Positions 56,843 through 64,000 of a stretch of 64,000 nucleotides of DNA are shown piece by piece. Position numbers and translations under genes: made by a program. The notes beneath the pieces are model-generated. The model did no database searches. It was not told the origin of the DNA and saw nothing but the letters and a program-made list of their open reading frames with translations. Origin of the DNA: Nocardia arizonensis (GTDB lineage Bacteria > Actinomycetota > Actinomycetes > Mycobacteriales > Mycobacteriaceae); NCBI RefSeq assembly GCF_001310275.1, contig NZ_LGYZ01000051.1, positions 1 through 64,000 of the forward strand, given 5' to 3'. The first letter of the stretch is position 1, and each line of letters opens with the position of its first letter.

Positions 56843-58596
56843 TGGCGCGGGGAGCCCACGCTGCGCTGCCGGCCGAAGGGCACCGTCGGCCATCGGTGCT
56901 CGACGATGCCGTTCCGGTGGTCACGCACATCAGCGAGAAGGGTGATCAGCGGGCGATCTTCGACTTCGGGGTGTTGCCGGTGTCGGCTGCGTTGCAGCGA
57001 TCTCTGGCTGCGGCGTTCGCGAGCCGGATCTACCCGCCGGGGGAATGGCGGTCGACGGTCACGAGCACGGAGGTGTGGTTGCTGGTCCGCACGTTCACTC
57101 GGTGGCTCGCGCAACTGGACTCCCCACCACAGTCCATCGCCGACATCACGCCGCTGGTCTGGAACCAGTGGAGGATCAGTCGCGCACATAAGCCGTTGGG
57201 GCAAAGGCAGATTCGCAAGATCGCGGCACTGCTGAAGCATGCTGATCAGCTTCCCGAGGCGACTCGCGAGGCGGTTCTGCGACGGGTCGCTTACTCGGGC
57301 GCCACGGAATCGGCGTATTCGCCGGAGGAATTCGAGGAGATCAGACAGGCTGCGGCCGGCCACTTCAGGCGGGCCTGGCAGCGGATTGCAGAGAACCGGG
57401 CGCATCTGGATGCTTGGCGGTCGGGCGCGTTCGCCGACGGCAGCCGCGAGTGGGTGCTGGGTGAAGCGCTCGACCATTTGGCGCGGACCGGGGACGTTCC
57501 TGTCGATGTCGGCGCGGACGGTCACCGTCGGGTCGTCGCGCGCTACCAGGACGCGCTGGGCGGGACCAGCGCGGAATGGACTTGGCAGCGGCTGTTTCTC
57601 GACCGGGTCGAGATGGTCTCGCTGGTAACGCTGATCGTGAGTGCGCACGGGTGGAATCTCACGGCCGTCTCGGAGATGGTGGTTCCGCAAGTGCTGTCCG
57701 CACCAGCGCCGGGTGAGCCGACCGTCTATCGGGTCGAGCTGGAGAAGCGCCGACGTCACACGACCCACCGTTACGAGACCCGCAATCTGACCGACTGGGG
57801 CCCGAACTCGCCAGGGCGGCTGTTCACCCGTGCGATCGAGGCCACCGCCCCGGGCCGTGACCTGTTGCGTGCTCACGGTGCTCCCACCGACCTGCTCATC
57901 GTCTGGCATGTCCATCTTCCTCTGCTGGTCGAGGATCGCGCTGCGCTGCTGCGCACCGGGATCGGCACCGGCCTCGGCGTCGGCGACCCGGCCTTTCGTC
58001 GATGGAGCCAGGTGACCGGAGCCGGAAAGCTGAATCTGCGGCGTTTGCGGCGCACGGTGACCGTCCTGCATCAACGCACTCCCACCCAGCACAGTCGCGA
58101 CGTTCACGACAGCGTCTACGTTCTGCGTGATCCGGCCACGCACCAGCGCGCCGAAGCGGTGATCGCCGAGGGGATCACCGATGCCGTCGACCACGCCAAA
58201 GCTGTTGTCACGGCACGAGTTACCAATGATTTAAACGCCGGTGACGTCGGCACCGACACCGCCACGGCGAACTGCGGCGACTACACCCACAGCCCGTTCA
58301 GCCCGCACGGATCACCCTGCCGGGCATCGTTTCTGCTCTGCCTGGCCTGCGCCAACGCGGTGGTCACGCCGCGGCATCTGCCGCGCCTGGCCTACTTGCA
58401 CCAAGCACTGGAAAGCCTGCGCACCGTTCTGCCCGCCCGGACCTGGGAGCGCGATTGGCGCGAGCACCACAGCCGGCTGACCCAGCTCAAGGACAGTTCG
58501 TTCACCGCGGCAGAATGGGCCGACGCGCTGACGGCAGTCAGCGCCAGCGACCGCGCGACCATCGAGTTGTTGCTGCGCAAGGGGTTCGACTCGTGA
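56842..58596 (+). CDS. Recombinase B of the trio
   Basis: A 584-residue protein, the large middle member of the trio. Its start overlaps the first gene by one base (TGATG). The N-terminal half is a core-binding-like domain (WLLVRTFTRWLAQLDSPPQS). A C-terminal cysteine region (CGDYTHSPFSPHGSPCRASF followed by CLACANAVV) looks like a metal site. The catalytic domain is divergent: LNLRRLRRTVTVLHQRTPTQ replaces a standard HxxR box, so activity is uncertain. Members of this kind are seen only within trios. Confidence 0.75.
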   Translation: MARGAHAALPAEGHRRPSVLDDAVPVVTHISEKGDQRAIFDFGVLPVSAALQRSLAAAFASRIYPPGEWRSTVTSTEVWLLVRTFTRWLAQLDSPPQSIADITPLVWNQWRISRAHKPLGQRQIRKIAALLKHADQLPEATREAVLRRVAYSGATESAYSPEEFEEIRQAAAGHFRRAWQRIAENRAHLDAWRSGAFADGSREWVLGEALDHLARTGDVPVDVGADGHRRVVARYQDALGGTSAEWTWQRLFLDRVEMVSLVTLIVSAHGWNLTAVSEMVVPQVLSAPAPGEPTVYRVELEKRRRHTTHRYETRNLTDWGPNSPGRLFTRAIEATAPGRDLLRAHGAPTDLLIVWHVHLPLLVEDRAALLRTGIGTGLGVGDPAFRRWSQVTGAGKLNLRRLRRTVTVLHQRTPTQHSRDVHDSVYVLRDPATHQRAEAVIAEGITDAVDHAKAVVTARVTNDLNAGDVGTDTATANCGDYTHSPFSPHGSPCRASFLLCLACANAVVTPRHLPRLAYLHQALESLRTVLPARTWERDWREHHSRLTQLKDSSFTAAEWADALTAVSASDRATIELLLRKGFDS

Positions 58597-59732
58597 CCGC
58601 ATCATGGCGGCAACCAGCTCTCCCGGCTCCCGCCGATCCGGTGGTCGACCCGGCAACGATCACCGAACAACGCCGCGAGCTCATCCCTCGATTCGGTGAT
58701 CCGGTCTGGTCGCTGACATTCACCAGTGACAATCCGTCGACTACCAGCGACCGGATTCAGTGGCAGAGATTCCCTGCCGAATTGCGTGAGCAGTTCCGTC
58801 ACGCCGTCTGGGTGCTGCTGAACTTCCCGGTCCCGGACACGGTGCTCACTCGCGCAGGCTCGACAATGCGGGCGCGGCTGAGCCCTCAACGGATGTTCGA
58901 CACCGCCATGACCTGGCGGGTATTCGCAACCTGGCTGCACGAGCGCGGCATCACCGAACTGGCCCAAGCAACCACTGACGTCCTTGCCGACTACGGAAAC
59001 TACGTGGTCAAGACCCGTAAAGTCGCGCGCAACACCGCCACGAGCCACCTCATCGCGATGACCCGGCTCCGCGCGTTCGCGCCTCACCTGCCGACTTCCT
59101 CGCGCATCGGCGTCCCGCCCTGGGAGACCGAAGGTCTCGACGATTATCTGCCCGCGGCCACTGACGCCGGTGAGAACTCGACCGAGCCGATCAGCCCGGC
59201 CACCATGGGGCCGCTGCTGATCTGGGCATTGAAGTTCACCGAAGAGTTCGCCGACGACATCCTCGCTGCCCGAGCCGAGGAACAACGACTGCGGCGAGTC
59301 ATCGCCCAGACACCCGACACCGACCTGCCCCGCGGGACACCGCCGGCACTGACCGCCTACCTCGAAGACCTGGAGGCAACCGGGAAACCCTTGCCCACCC
59401 ACACCACCCTCCGATCGGGCGCCGCGGCCACCTATGTCGCCGCGATCACCGGCACCCCACACAAGAAGGTCCACCGCGTTCTCAAGACCCCACGCTGGCA
59501 GCGCTACCGCAAGACCAACCCCGCACGTTGTCCGCTCGACGTCCCGATCACCGGCATGATCGAGGGCCAACCCTGGGTCCCCACCATCGACTTCGACAAA
59601 GTCGAGCCATTCGTCCGGCTGCTGACCACTGCGTGCTTCGTGGTCATCGCCTACCTGACCGGGATGCGCCCGAGCGAAAAACGCGCGGAATTGCATTTGA
59701 TTCAGCATTCGACCGGTTCCGATATCGGGTGA
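58593..59732 (+). pseudogene. Recombinase C of the trio, truncated by insertion
   Basis: A GTG at 58593 overlaps recombinase B (GTGA). The 379-residue product keeps the core-binding domain (FDTAMTWRVFATWLHERGIT) and the beginning of the catalytic domain, with box I ACFVVIAYLTGMRPSEK. Directly after that arginine the sequence departs from the family and stops 20 residues later. The HxxR box and the tyrosine are missing. The junction at about 59678 coincides with the left side of the next recombinase module, which therefore inserted here. Confidence 0.78.
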
Positions 59733-59855
59733 AACCGCAGTTCAGAGGGTATCAGACAGCGACCCAATTTCGGTTTCTCGCCGAATCTGCCTGGGGCTCT
59801 TGCTTTCAGTCGATTCATTCTCAACAATGTTGCATCAAACACAACGGAGGCGAGA

Positions 59856-60983
59856 GTGAGTCGAGCAGCGGATTTGCCTGGTGCAGCGCACCTGGTCCTG
59901 GCGCAGGGAGTCGTGCACCTGGACCCGGCGACGGCGGTGTTCGAGGGGATGCTGGAAGGGTGGGTGCGCCAGCAGCGCACGCGATTCCTGAAGTGGGACA
60001 GCACGATCAAGCCGCGCTTGTCTCTGGTGCGGCGGCTGGCGGCGTTCTCGAATCAGTATCCGTGGCAGTGGCAGCCTGCGGAGGTCGAGGCGTTCTTCGA
60101 CCATCTTCGGAGCAACAATCCGAATTTCACGGTCTCGACTGCCCGGCAGTATCAGAACTCGCTGCGGATGTTCTGCGACTTCATCTGCGATGGCCGCTAC
60201 GGTTGGCAGGCGATATGCCAGGAGCAGTTCGGGCAGGTGCCGGTGCAGATCCTGCACGAGGACAACAGCGTCGTGCATGTCAGCGAGTTCGAGGGCCAGC
60301 CGGGACGGCGGCCGCTGTCCTACGACGAGGTCCAGGCGCTGTTCGATGCCGCCGACGGCCGTGTCGAGGAGATCCGCAAGCGCCGTCGGAAAGGTGCGCT
60401 GGCGGCAATGCGAGATTCCGCGCTGCTGAAGACCTTTTACGCGTTCGGGCTACGGCGCCGTGAAGGATGCGGATTGGACGTGACGGACCTGCGCCACAAT
60501 CCGAAAGCGCCCCAATACAGACGTTACGGTGCGGTGTTCGTGCGGTGGGGCAAGTCTTCGAAGGGCAGCCCGCCGAAGCGGCGCACGGTGTTCACGGTTC
60601 CGGAGATGGATTGGATCGTGGACGTGCTCGATCACTACCTCATCGAGGTCCGGCCCCGGTTCGATGTCGGCAATCATCCGGCGTTGTGGGTGACCGAACG
60701 GTGCGGCCGGCTGTCCAAGCGCAGCGCGAACGACGCGTTTCAGGCTTGCCGCGATGCGGCCGGTCTGCCAGCTGATCTGGATTTACATGCGCTGCGTCAC
60801 AGCATGATCACCCACCTTGTCGAGTTCGATTATCCGGAGAGATTTGTCCAAGACCAGGCTGGACACGCTACAGCGAGTTCGACTGCCATTTACACCGGGG
60901 TGTCGGACGAGTACCGCAATCAGTTGCTGAGACGGAAGCTGGCCGAACGCCACGCCGAGTTGTGGGAGGACGACCCCTCATGA
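59856..60983 (+). CDS. Tyrosine recombinase, first gene of the zinc-ribbon module
   Basis: A 375-residue recombinase with all catalytic boxes: TFYAFGLRRREGCGLDVTDL, LHALRHSMITHLVEFDYP and DQAGHATASSTAIYTG, the last containing the tyrosine. The N-terminal core-binding domain includes LSLVRRLAAFSNQYPWQWQP. A GTG start follows GGAGG. It appears intact and is probably the active enzyme of the module. The next gene starts inside its stop (ATGA). Confidence 0.9.
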   Translation: MSRAADLPGAAHLVLAQGVVHLDPATAVFEGMLEGWVRQQRTRFLKWDSTIKPRLSLVRRLAAFSNQYPWQWQPAEVEAFFDHLRSNNPNFTVSTARQYQNSLRMFCDFICDGRYGWQAICQEQFGQVPVQILHEDNSVVHVSEFEGQPGRRPLSYDEVQALFDAADGRVEEIRKRRRKGALAAMRDSALLKTFYAFGLRRREGCGLDVTDLRHNPKAPQYRRYGAVFVRWGKSSKGSPPKRRTVFTVPEMDWIVDVLDHYLIEVRPRFDVGNHPALWVTERCGRLSKRSANDAFQACRDAAGLPADLDLHALRHSMITHLVEFDYPERFVQDQAGHATASSTAIYTGVSDEYRNQLLRRKLAERHAELWEDDPS

Positions 60984-61303
60984 TCAAGAAAATGGGCTAC
61001 CGATGGAATCTGCGCAGGGTCATGGCCACCAAGGACATGTTCCAGACCAGCGACCTGGTACCCGAGCTGGCCGAACGTGGGATCAAACTGTCGCGCGAGC
61101 AGGTGTTCCGTCTGGTTACCCAACCGCCGCAACGGCTTTCGATGGATACTCTCGCTGCATTGTGTGACATCCTCGACTGCACGCCCAACGACTTGATCGA
61201 GATCCAGGCCGTCAACGCGGAAGTCCGCAAGACCGCCGGGGACAACCACGGTCCCGCGCCCGCGGTGCGGCGCACGTCGATCCGCCGCCCGCAGGGCCTG
61301 TGA
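60980..61303 (+). CDS. XRE/Cro-type helix-turn-helix protein of the recombinase module
   Basis: A 107-residue DNA-binding protein: MIKKMGYRWNLRRVMATKDM, then DLVPELAERGIKLSREQVFR and LSMDTLAALCDILDCTPNDL, the pattern of Cro/C1 family regulators. The tail is basic and probably disordered. It sits between the two recombinase-type genes with overlaps on both sides, so it may be a directionality factor or a repressor of the module. Confidence 0.8.
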   Translation: MIKKMGYRWNLRRVMATKDMFQTSDLVPELAERGIKLSREQVFRLVTQPPQRLSMDTLAALCDILDCTPNDLIEIQAVNAEVRKTAGDNHGPAPAVRRTSIRRPQGL

Positions 61304-63633
61304 CTCCGCCATCGACCGCGGCCCGTCTGGCTCAGCAGGCTGCACGGATGAAGGCCGCCGTCGCCGAGCTGACCTCTGCGGTTCCGACGTTGACACAGGC
61401 GTCGGCGGCGGCCGCGCTCGAGGTGGCGGTGCCGATCCCGGTTCGTGGCGCCGCCCGGTTCCTCGAAGAGCTGGCGGCGCATCTCGCCGATCACCCGGAT
61501 GCACTCTTTTCCGGTGGATCACACTGCCCACCAGCACTTATCAGGCTCACTCACGTGCTGCACGACGGCGGGCACCCTGTGACCCGCATCGTTTGCGCGC
61601 ACTGCGGCAAACCCACCACCGAACTGCGCCAGATGCGCCCCGAAGGGCGGATCTGCGGCACCTGTGACGGGCGATCACGCCGGTCGACCTGCGCCCGCTG
61701 TGGTCAGGACGGTGTCCGCATCGCCGCCCGCAGACCGGAGGGAAAGATCTGCTACCGCTGCTACAGCCATGACCCGGAACCCTTCGAAGAGTGCTCCCAC
61801 TGCGGCCGGGTGGACAAGCCGGTCTCACGCCTGGACGACGGCAGCATGCTCTGCAAACGCTGCTGGCAGCGTCCCGAACACCGGTGCATCCATTGCGGCC
61901 AGACCAAGCCAGCCGCTCTCATCGACAATCAGGGAGCCTCTTGTCACCTGTGCTACAACAGGTTTCGCCGCCCCCGCCGAATCTGCGGGCAATGCGGCCG
62001 CGAACGCACCATCGCCCGCAACGCAGACGGCGACCGGCCGGATCTGTGTCACAGCTGTTACCGTGGTCCGAAGGTGATCTGCTCGAACTGCGGCAAGCTG
62101 CGCCCATGCCACGGAATCGGCACTGGCCACCCGATCTGCCAATCTTGTTACCGCAGGCCCACTCACACCTGCTGCCGCTGCGGCCGGCAACGGCGCATCA
62201 ACGCGCACTGGCCGATGGGACCGGTCTGCGACCTCTGCTATACCGCCGTGCTGCGCGACCCAGGCGAATGCGCGAGCTGTCGGACAACTCGCGCGTTGAT
62301 CGGCCGTGACACCGACGGCAACAGCATCTGCGGCCCCTGCGCCGGCTACGACGCCGACTACACATGCCGCCGATGCGGGAGAGCCGGTAATCCCTACGGG
62401 CGAGAGGGCTGCGCTCACTGCGTGCTCGCCGACCGAGTACACGAGCTGCTCGCGAGCCCTGACGGCCAGGTCTCCTCCGAACTCTGGCCTCTCGTCGACG
62501 CTCTCACCCGAACACAGAGCCCGTTCAAGCAGATCCACTGGATCAAGAACAGCCCGAACGCCCACCTGCTCGCCCAGCTCGTCACGGACGGCAGACCACT
62601 GAGCCACGACCTTCTCGATGAGTTCCCGCCGAGCCGCAACGTCCACTACATCCGGCAGATGCTGACACAGACCGGCATCCTGCCCGAACGCCACGAGGAC
62701 CTGGATCGATTGCCAGCATGGCTGGACCACCATCTGATCGGCAAACCCGCCGATCACGCCAACCTCATCCGGCCGTTCGCACACTGGCATCTGCTCCGGC
62801 GCGCACGCAGCCGCGCTCGCGTCCGCCGGTTTCCCGCCTCGGCCGGCCGAGATCTACGCCGCCGAATCCTCGTCGCACTGGACCTTCTCGTCTGGCTCGA
62901 TGAGCAGAGCCTGACGTTGGCATCCCTCCGCCAAGCCGAACTCGACCGCTGGCTCGATGAACCCGGAACCCAGCGGCGCAACCTCGTGCGCTACTTTCTC
63001 AACTGGACATCCAAACGGAGGATCACGGAAGCGCTTGTGGTTCCGTCGATTCCGCGCCAACAGCCCGCCGAACTGCTCGACGACGAGCAACGCTGGCGGT
63101 TGCTGCGCCAATGCCTCAACGATGACGAACTACCGGTCGATGTCCGGGCAGCCGGTGCACTGACTCTGCTGTTCGGCCTGTCCACCGAACGGCTTCGACA
63201 CCTCACCGCCGACCAACTCACGCACAAGGACGGCCAGGACTTTCTAACCGCAGGTCATCGACCGATCCTTCTTCCACCCAAGCTGGCGAAACTCTTGTGG
63301 ATGCTCGGCAGAGATCCGCAACGCCGACTGGCCATCCCCGAGGGCAAGCAACGCCCACACAAGCTCTTCCCGGGTCTCGTTCCCGGCCAGCCGATCGCCA
63401 ATCACGCCCTCACCACCCGACTTGCCCGCTACGGCATCAGAGTCCGCACGGCGCGCAACGGCGCCCTCGCCGCACTGGCTGCCGATCTGCCCGCTGCTGT
63501 ACTCGCCGACCTGCTCGGCATGCACATCAACACCGCCATCCGATGGGTCGACTACGCCGGAGGAGACTGGACAGACTATCTTGCAGCCCGGGCCGCCGAA
63601 CGGGCCAGAGGCTCGGCAGGCGGTCGGGAATAA
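61300..63633 (+). CDS. Nine-zinc-ribbon protein fused to a degenerate tyrosine recombinase domain
   Basis: A 777-residue protein with a GTG start overlapping the previous stop. Residues about 95-380 contain nine consecutive CxxC...CxxC zinc ribbons spaced about 28-36 residues, for example CAHCGKPTTELRQMRPEGRI, STCARCGQDGVRIAARRPEG and ECSHCGRVDKPVSRLDDGSM. The C-terminal 250 residues follow the tyrosine-recombinase layout (LTLLFGLSTERLRHLTADQL; VRTARNGALAALAADLP; LADLLGMHINTAIRWVDYAG), but the HxxR box reads RTARN and a tyrosine nucleophile is unclear. It may be a non-catalytic, DNA- or RNA-binding partner of the first recombinase. Confidence 0.8.
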   Translation: MTPPSTAARLAQQAARMKAAVAELTSAVPTLTQASAAAALEVAVPIPVRGAARFLEELAAHLADHPDALFSGGSHCPPALIRLTHVLHDGGHPVTRIVCAHCGKPTTELRQMRPEGRICGTCDGRSRRSTCARCGQDGVRIAARRPEGKICYRCYSHDPEPFEECSHCGRVDKPVSRLDDGSMLCKRCWQRPEHRCIHCGQTKPAALIDNQGASCHLCYNRFRRPRRICGQCGRERTIARNADGDRPDLCHSCYRGPKVICSNCGKLRPCHGIGTGHPICQSCYRRPTHTCCRCGRQRRINAHWPMGPVCDLCYTAVLRDPGECASCRTTRALIGRDTDGNSICGPCAGYDADYTCRRCGRAGNPYGREGCAHCVLADRVHELLASPDGQVSSELWPLVDALTRTQSPFKQIHWIKNSPNAHLLAQLVTDGRPLSHDLLDEFPPSRNVHYIRQMLTQTGILPERHEDLDRLPAWLDHHLIGKPADHANLIRPFAHWHLLRRARSRARVRRFPASAGRDLRRRILVALDLLVWLDEQSLTLASLRQAELDRWLDEPGTQRRNLVRYFLNWTSKRRITEALVVPSIPRQQPAELLDDEQRWRLLRQCLNDDELPVDVRAAGALTLLFGLSTERLRHLTADQLTHKDGQDFLTAGHRPILLPPKLAKLLWMLGRDPQRRLAIPEGKQRPHKLFPGLVPGQPIANHALTTRLARYGIRVRTARNGALAALAADLPAAVLADLLGMHINTAIRWVDYAGGDWTDYLAARAAERARGSAGGRE

Positions 63634-64000
63634 TACTTCACGACGTCTCGCCGTTGCGCTATCTGTTAGCACGGCCTTGATATCCCTCATCCCTTGGTTC
63701 AGCGACGTCGTCTTGCTGTGCCGTCGCGTGAGATTGGTGTTGCAGGTCGGTCGCAGCCGTGCATCGTCGGCGACCTGAACCAGCGGGCGCATGGGCCCGA
63801 TCATGTGCATGCTTGAATTGGAATCCGTACGGTGCCAAATGATTTGTGCGCCTATTCGGACCGGAACCCGGGGCGGATGGTCACTCCGGATACCGGGGGC
63901 CAACGGGGTGTCTCCGAGTCTGCATGTGTTGCGCAGAATCTGCGGCGTCACTGGTAGAGGTGTGGCACCATCGGCGTTGTTGTATCTGACGGAAGAACGT
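63634..64000. other. Right edge without an identified gene
   Basis: No complete gene. A leftward frame covers much of it (VTPQILRNTCRLGDTPLAP...) and could be a fragment, but I cannot assign it. The right end of the recombinase module should lie here or just outside. Confidence 0.4.

Larger units (their letters stand above)
55284..59678 (+). mobile_element. Decayed recombinase-in-trio (RIT-like) element
   Basis: Three overlapping tyrosine-recombinase genes on one strand, the layout of RIT elements. The left boundary is estimated from the truncated zinc-ribbon membrane gene. The first recombinase has a one-base frameshift and the third is cut off after its box I arginine, so the element is probably immobile. 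The right end is interrupted by a second module. Terminal inverted repeats were not identified. Confidence 0.6.
59679..63640 (+). mobile_element. Second three-gene recombinase module, inserted in recombinase C
   Basis: Contains a complete tyrosine recombinase, a small helix-turn-helix protein and a zinc-ribbon/recombinase fusion, each coupled to the next by ATGA or GTGA overlaps. The left end is set by the break in recombinase C. The right end is uncertain; the missing 3' part of recombinase C was not recognised in the last 360 bases of the window. Confidence 0.55.
45915..64000. mobile_element. Integrative element with nested recombinase modules (right end outside window)
   Basis: From the glcB scar onward the window holds an integrase, an excisionase, DUF2637 and AbrB-like genes typical of actinomycete integrative elements, defence-like genes and two further three-gene recombinase modules. 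No core metabolic gene is seen. Several intergenic stretches are longer and more AT-rich than in the left part. The right boundary and its partner attachment site are not in the window, and no conjugation (FtsK/TraB) or replication gene is visible here. Confidence 0.6.

Overview
The window is high-GC actinobacterial chromosome, most likely Nocardia or a close mycolic-acid relative. The left two thirds follow the order I recall for M. tuberculosis Rv1841c-Rv1854c (ndh, urease, PaaI-type thioesterase, blaI, M56 peptidase, guaB1, two CBS-domain membrane proteins). An EspG-family gene, IdeR-type iron boxes and Roadblock/LC7 genes also fit a nocardioform. The species assignment is inference; no rRNA or tRNA gene was seen.

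Layout. 1-7113: recD (partial), recB and recC on the minus strand. 7291-10087: a small conserved protein, an exported class-A beta-lactamase-like protein and ndh. 10164-12111: a four-gene Roadblock/LC7 operon without a small GTPase. 13036-26234: the urease locus, split in two. ureF-ureG-ureD lie at 13036-15114 and ureA-ureB-ureC at 23828-26234. Between them sit a Trp-rich membrane protein, an efflux pump with its divergent TetR regulator, an EspG homologue, and two cytosolic trypsin-like proteins, the second fused to a P-loop NTPase and a long helical region. 26312-30789: a thioesterase and an iron-siderophore ABC importer with two IdeR-type boxes and a C-terminally truncated FhuF-like gene. 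30867-39543: blaI/M56, a DEAD-box helicase, guaB1, two CNNM/CorC-type proteins behind a structured leader, and a putative 3-methyladenine glycosylase. 39862-45534: exported and accessory genes, including a 33-residue peptide gene with its own terminator, a DHFR-like reductase and a Uma2-family nuclease.

45855-64000 is mobile DNA. It opens with the last 19 codons of what looks like malate synthase G (glcB), then an integrase and excisionase. This suggests an element inserted in the 3' end of glcB, with its other end outside the window. Its cargo includes an AbrB-like/recombinase/DUF2637 operon, a candidate defence cassette (2OG-Fe oxygenase, HEPN protein with zinc ribbon, AbiJ-like domain fused to a PD-(D/E)XK nuclease), a decayed trio of tyrosine recombinases (first frameshifted, third truncated) and a second three-gene recombinase module inserted into that trio. 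The last gene of the second module encodes nine tandem zinc ribbons fused to a catalytically degenerate recombinase domain.

The best candidates for undescribed systems are the trypsin/trypsin-NTPase pair (19558-23779), the oxygenase-HEPN-nuclease cassette (51256-53957) and the zinc-ribbon recombinase module (59856-63633). Domain calls come from motifs read by eye; no database search was run.
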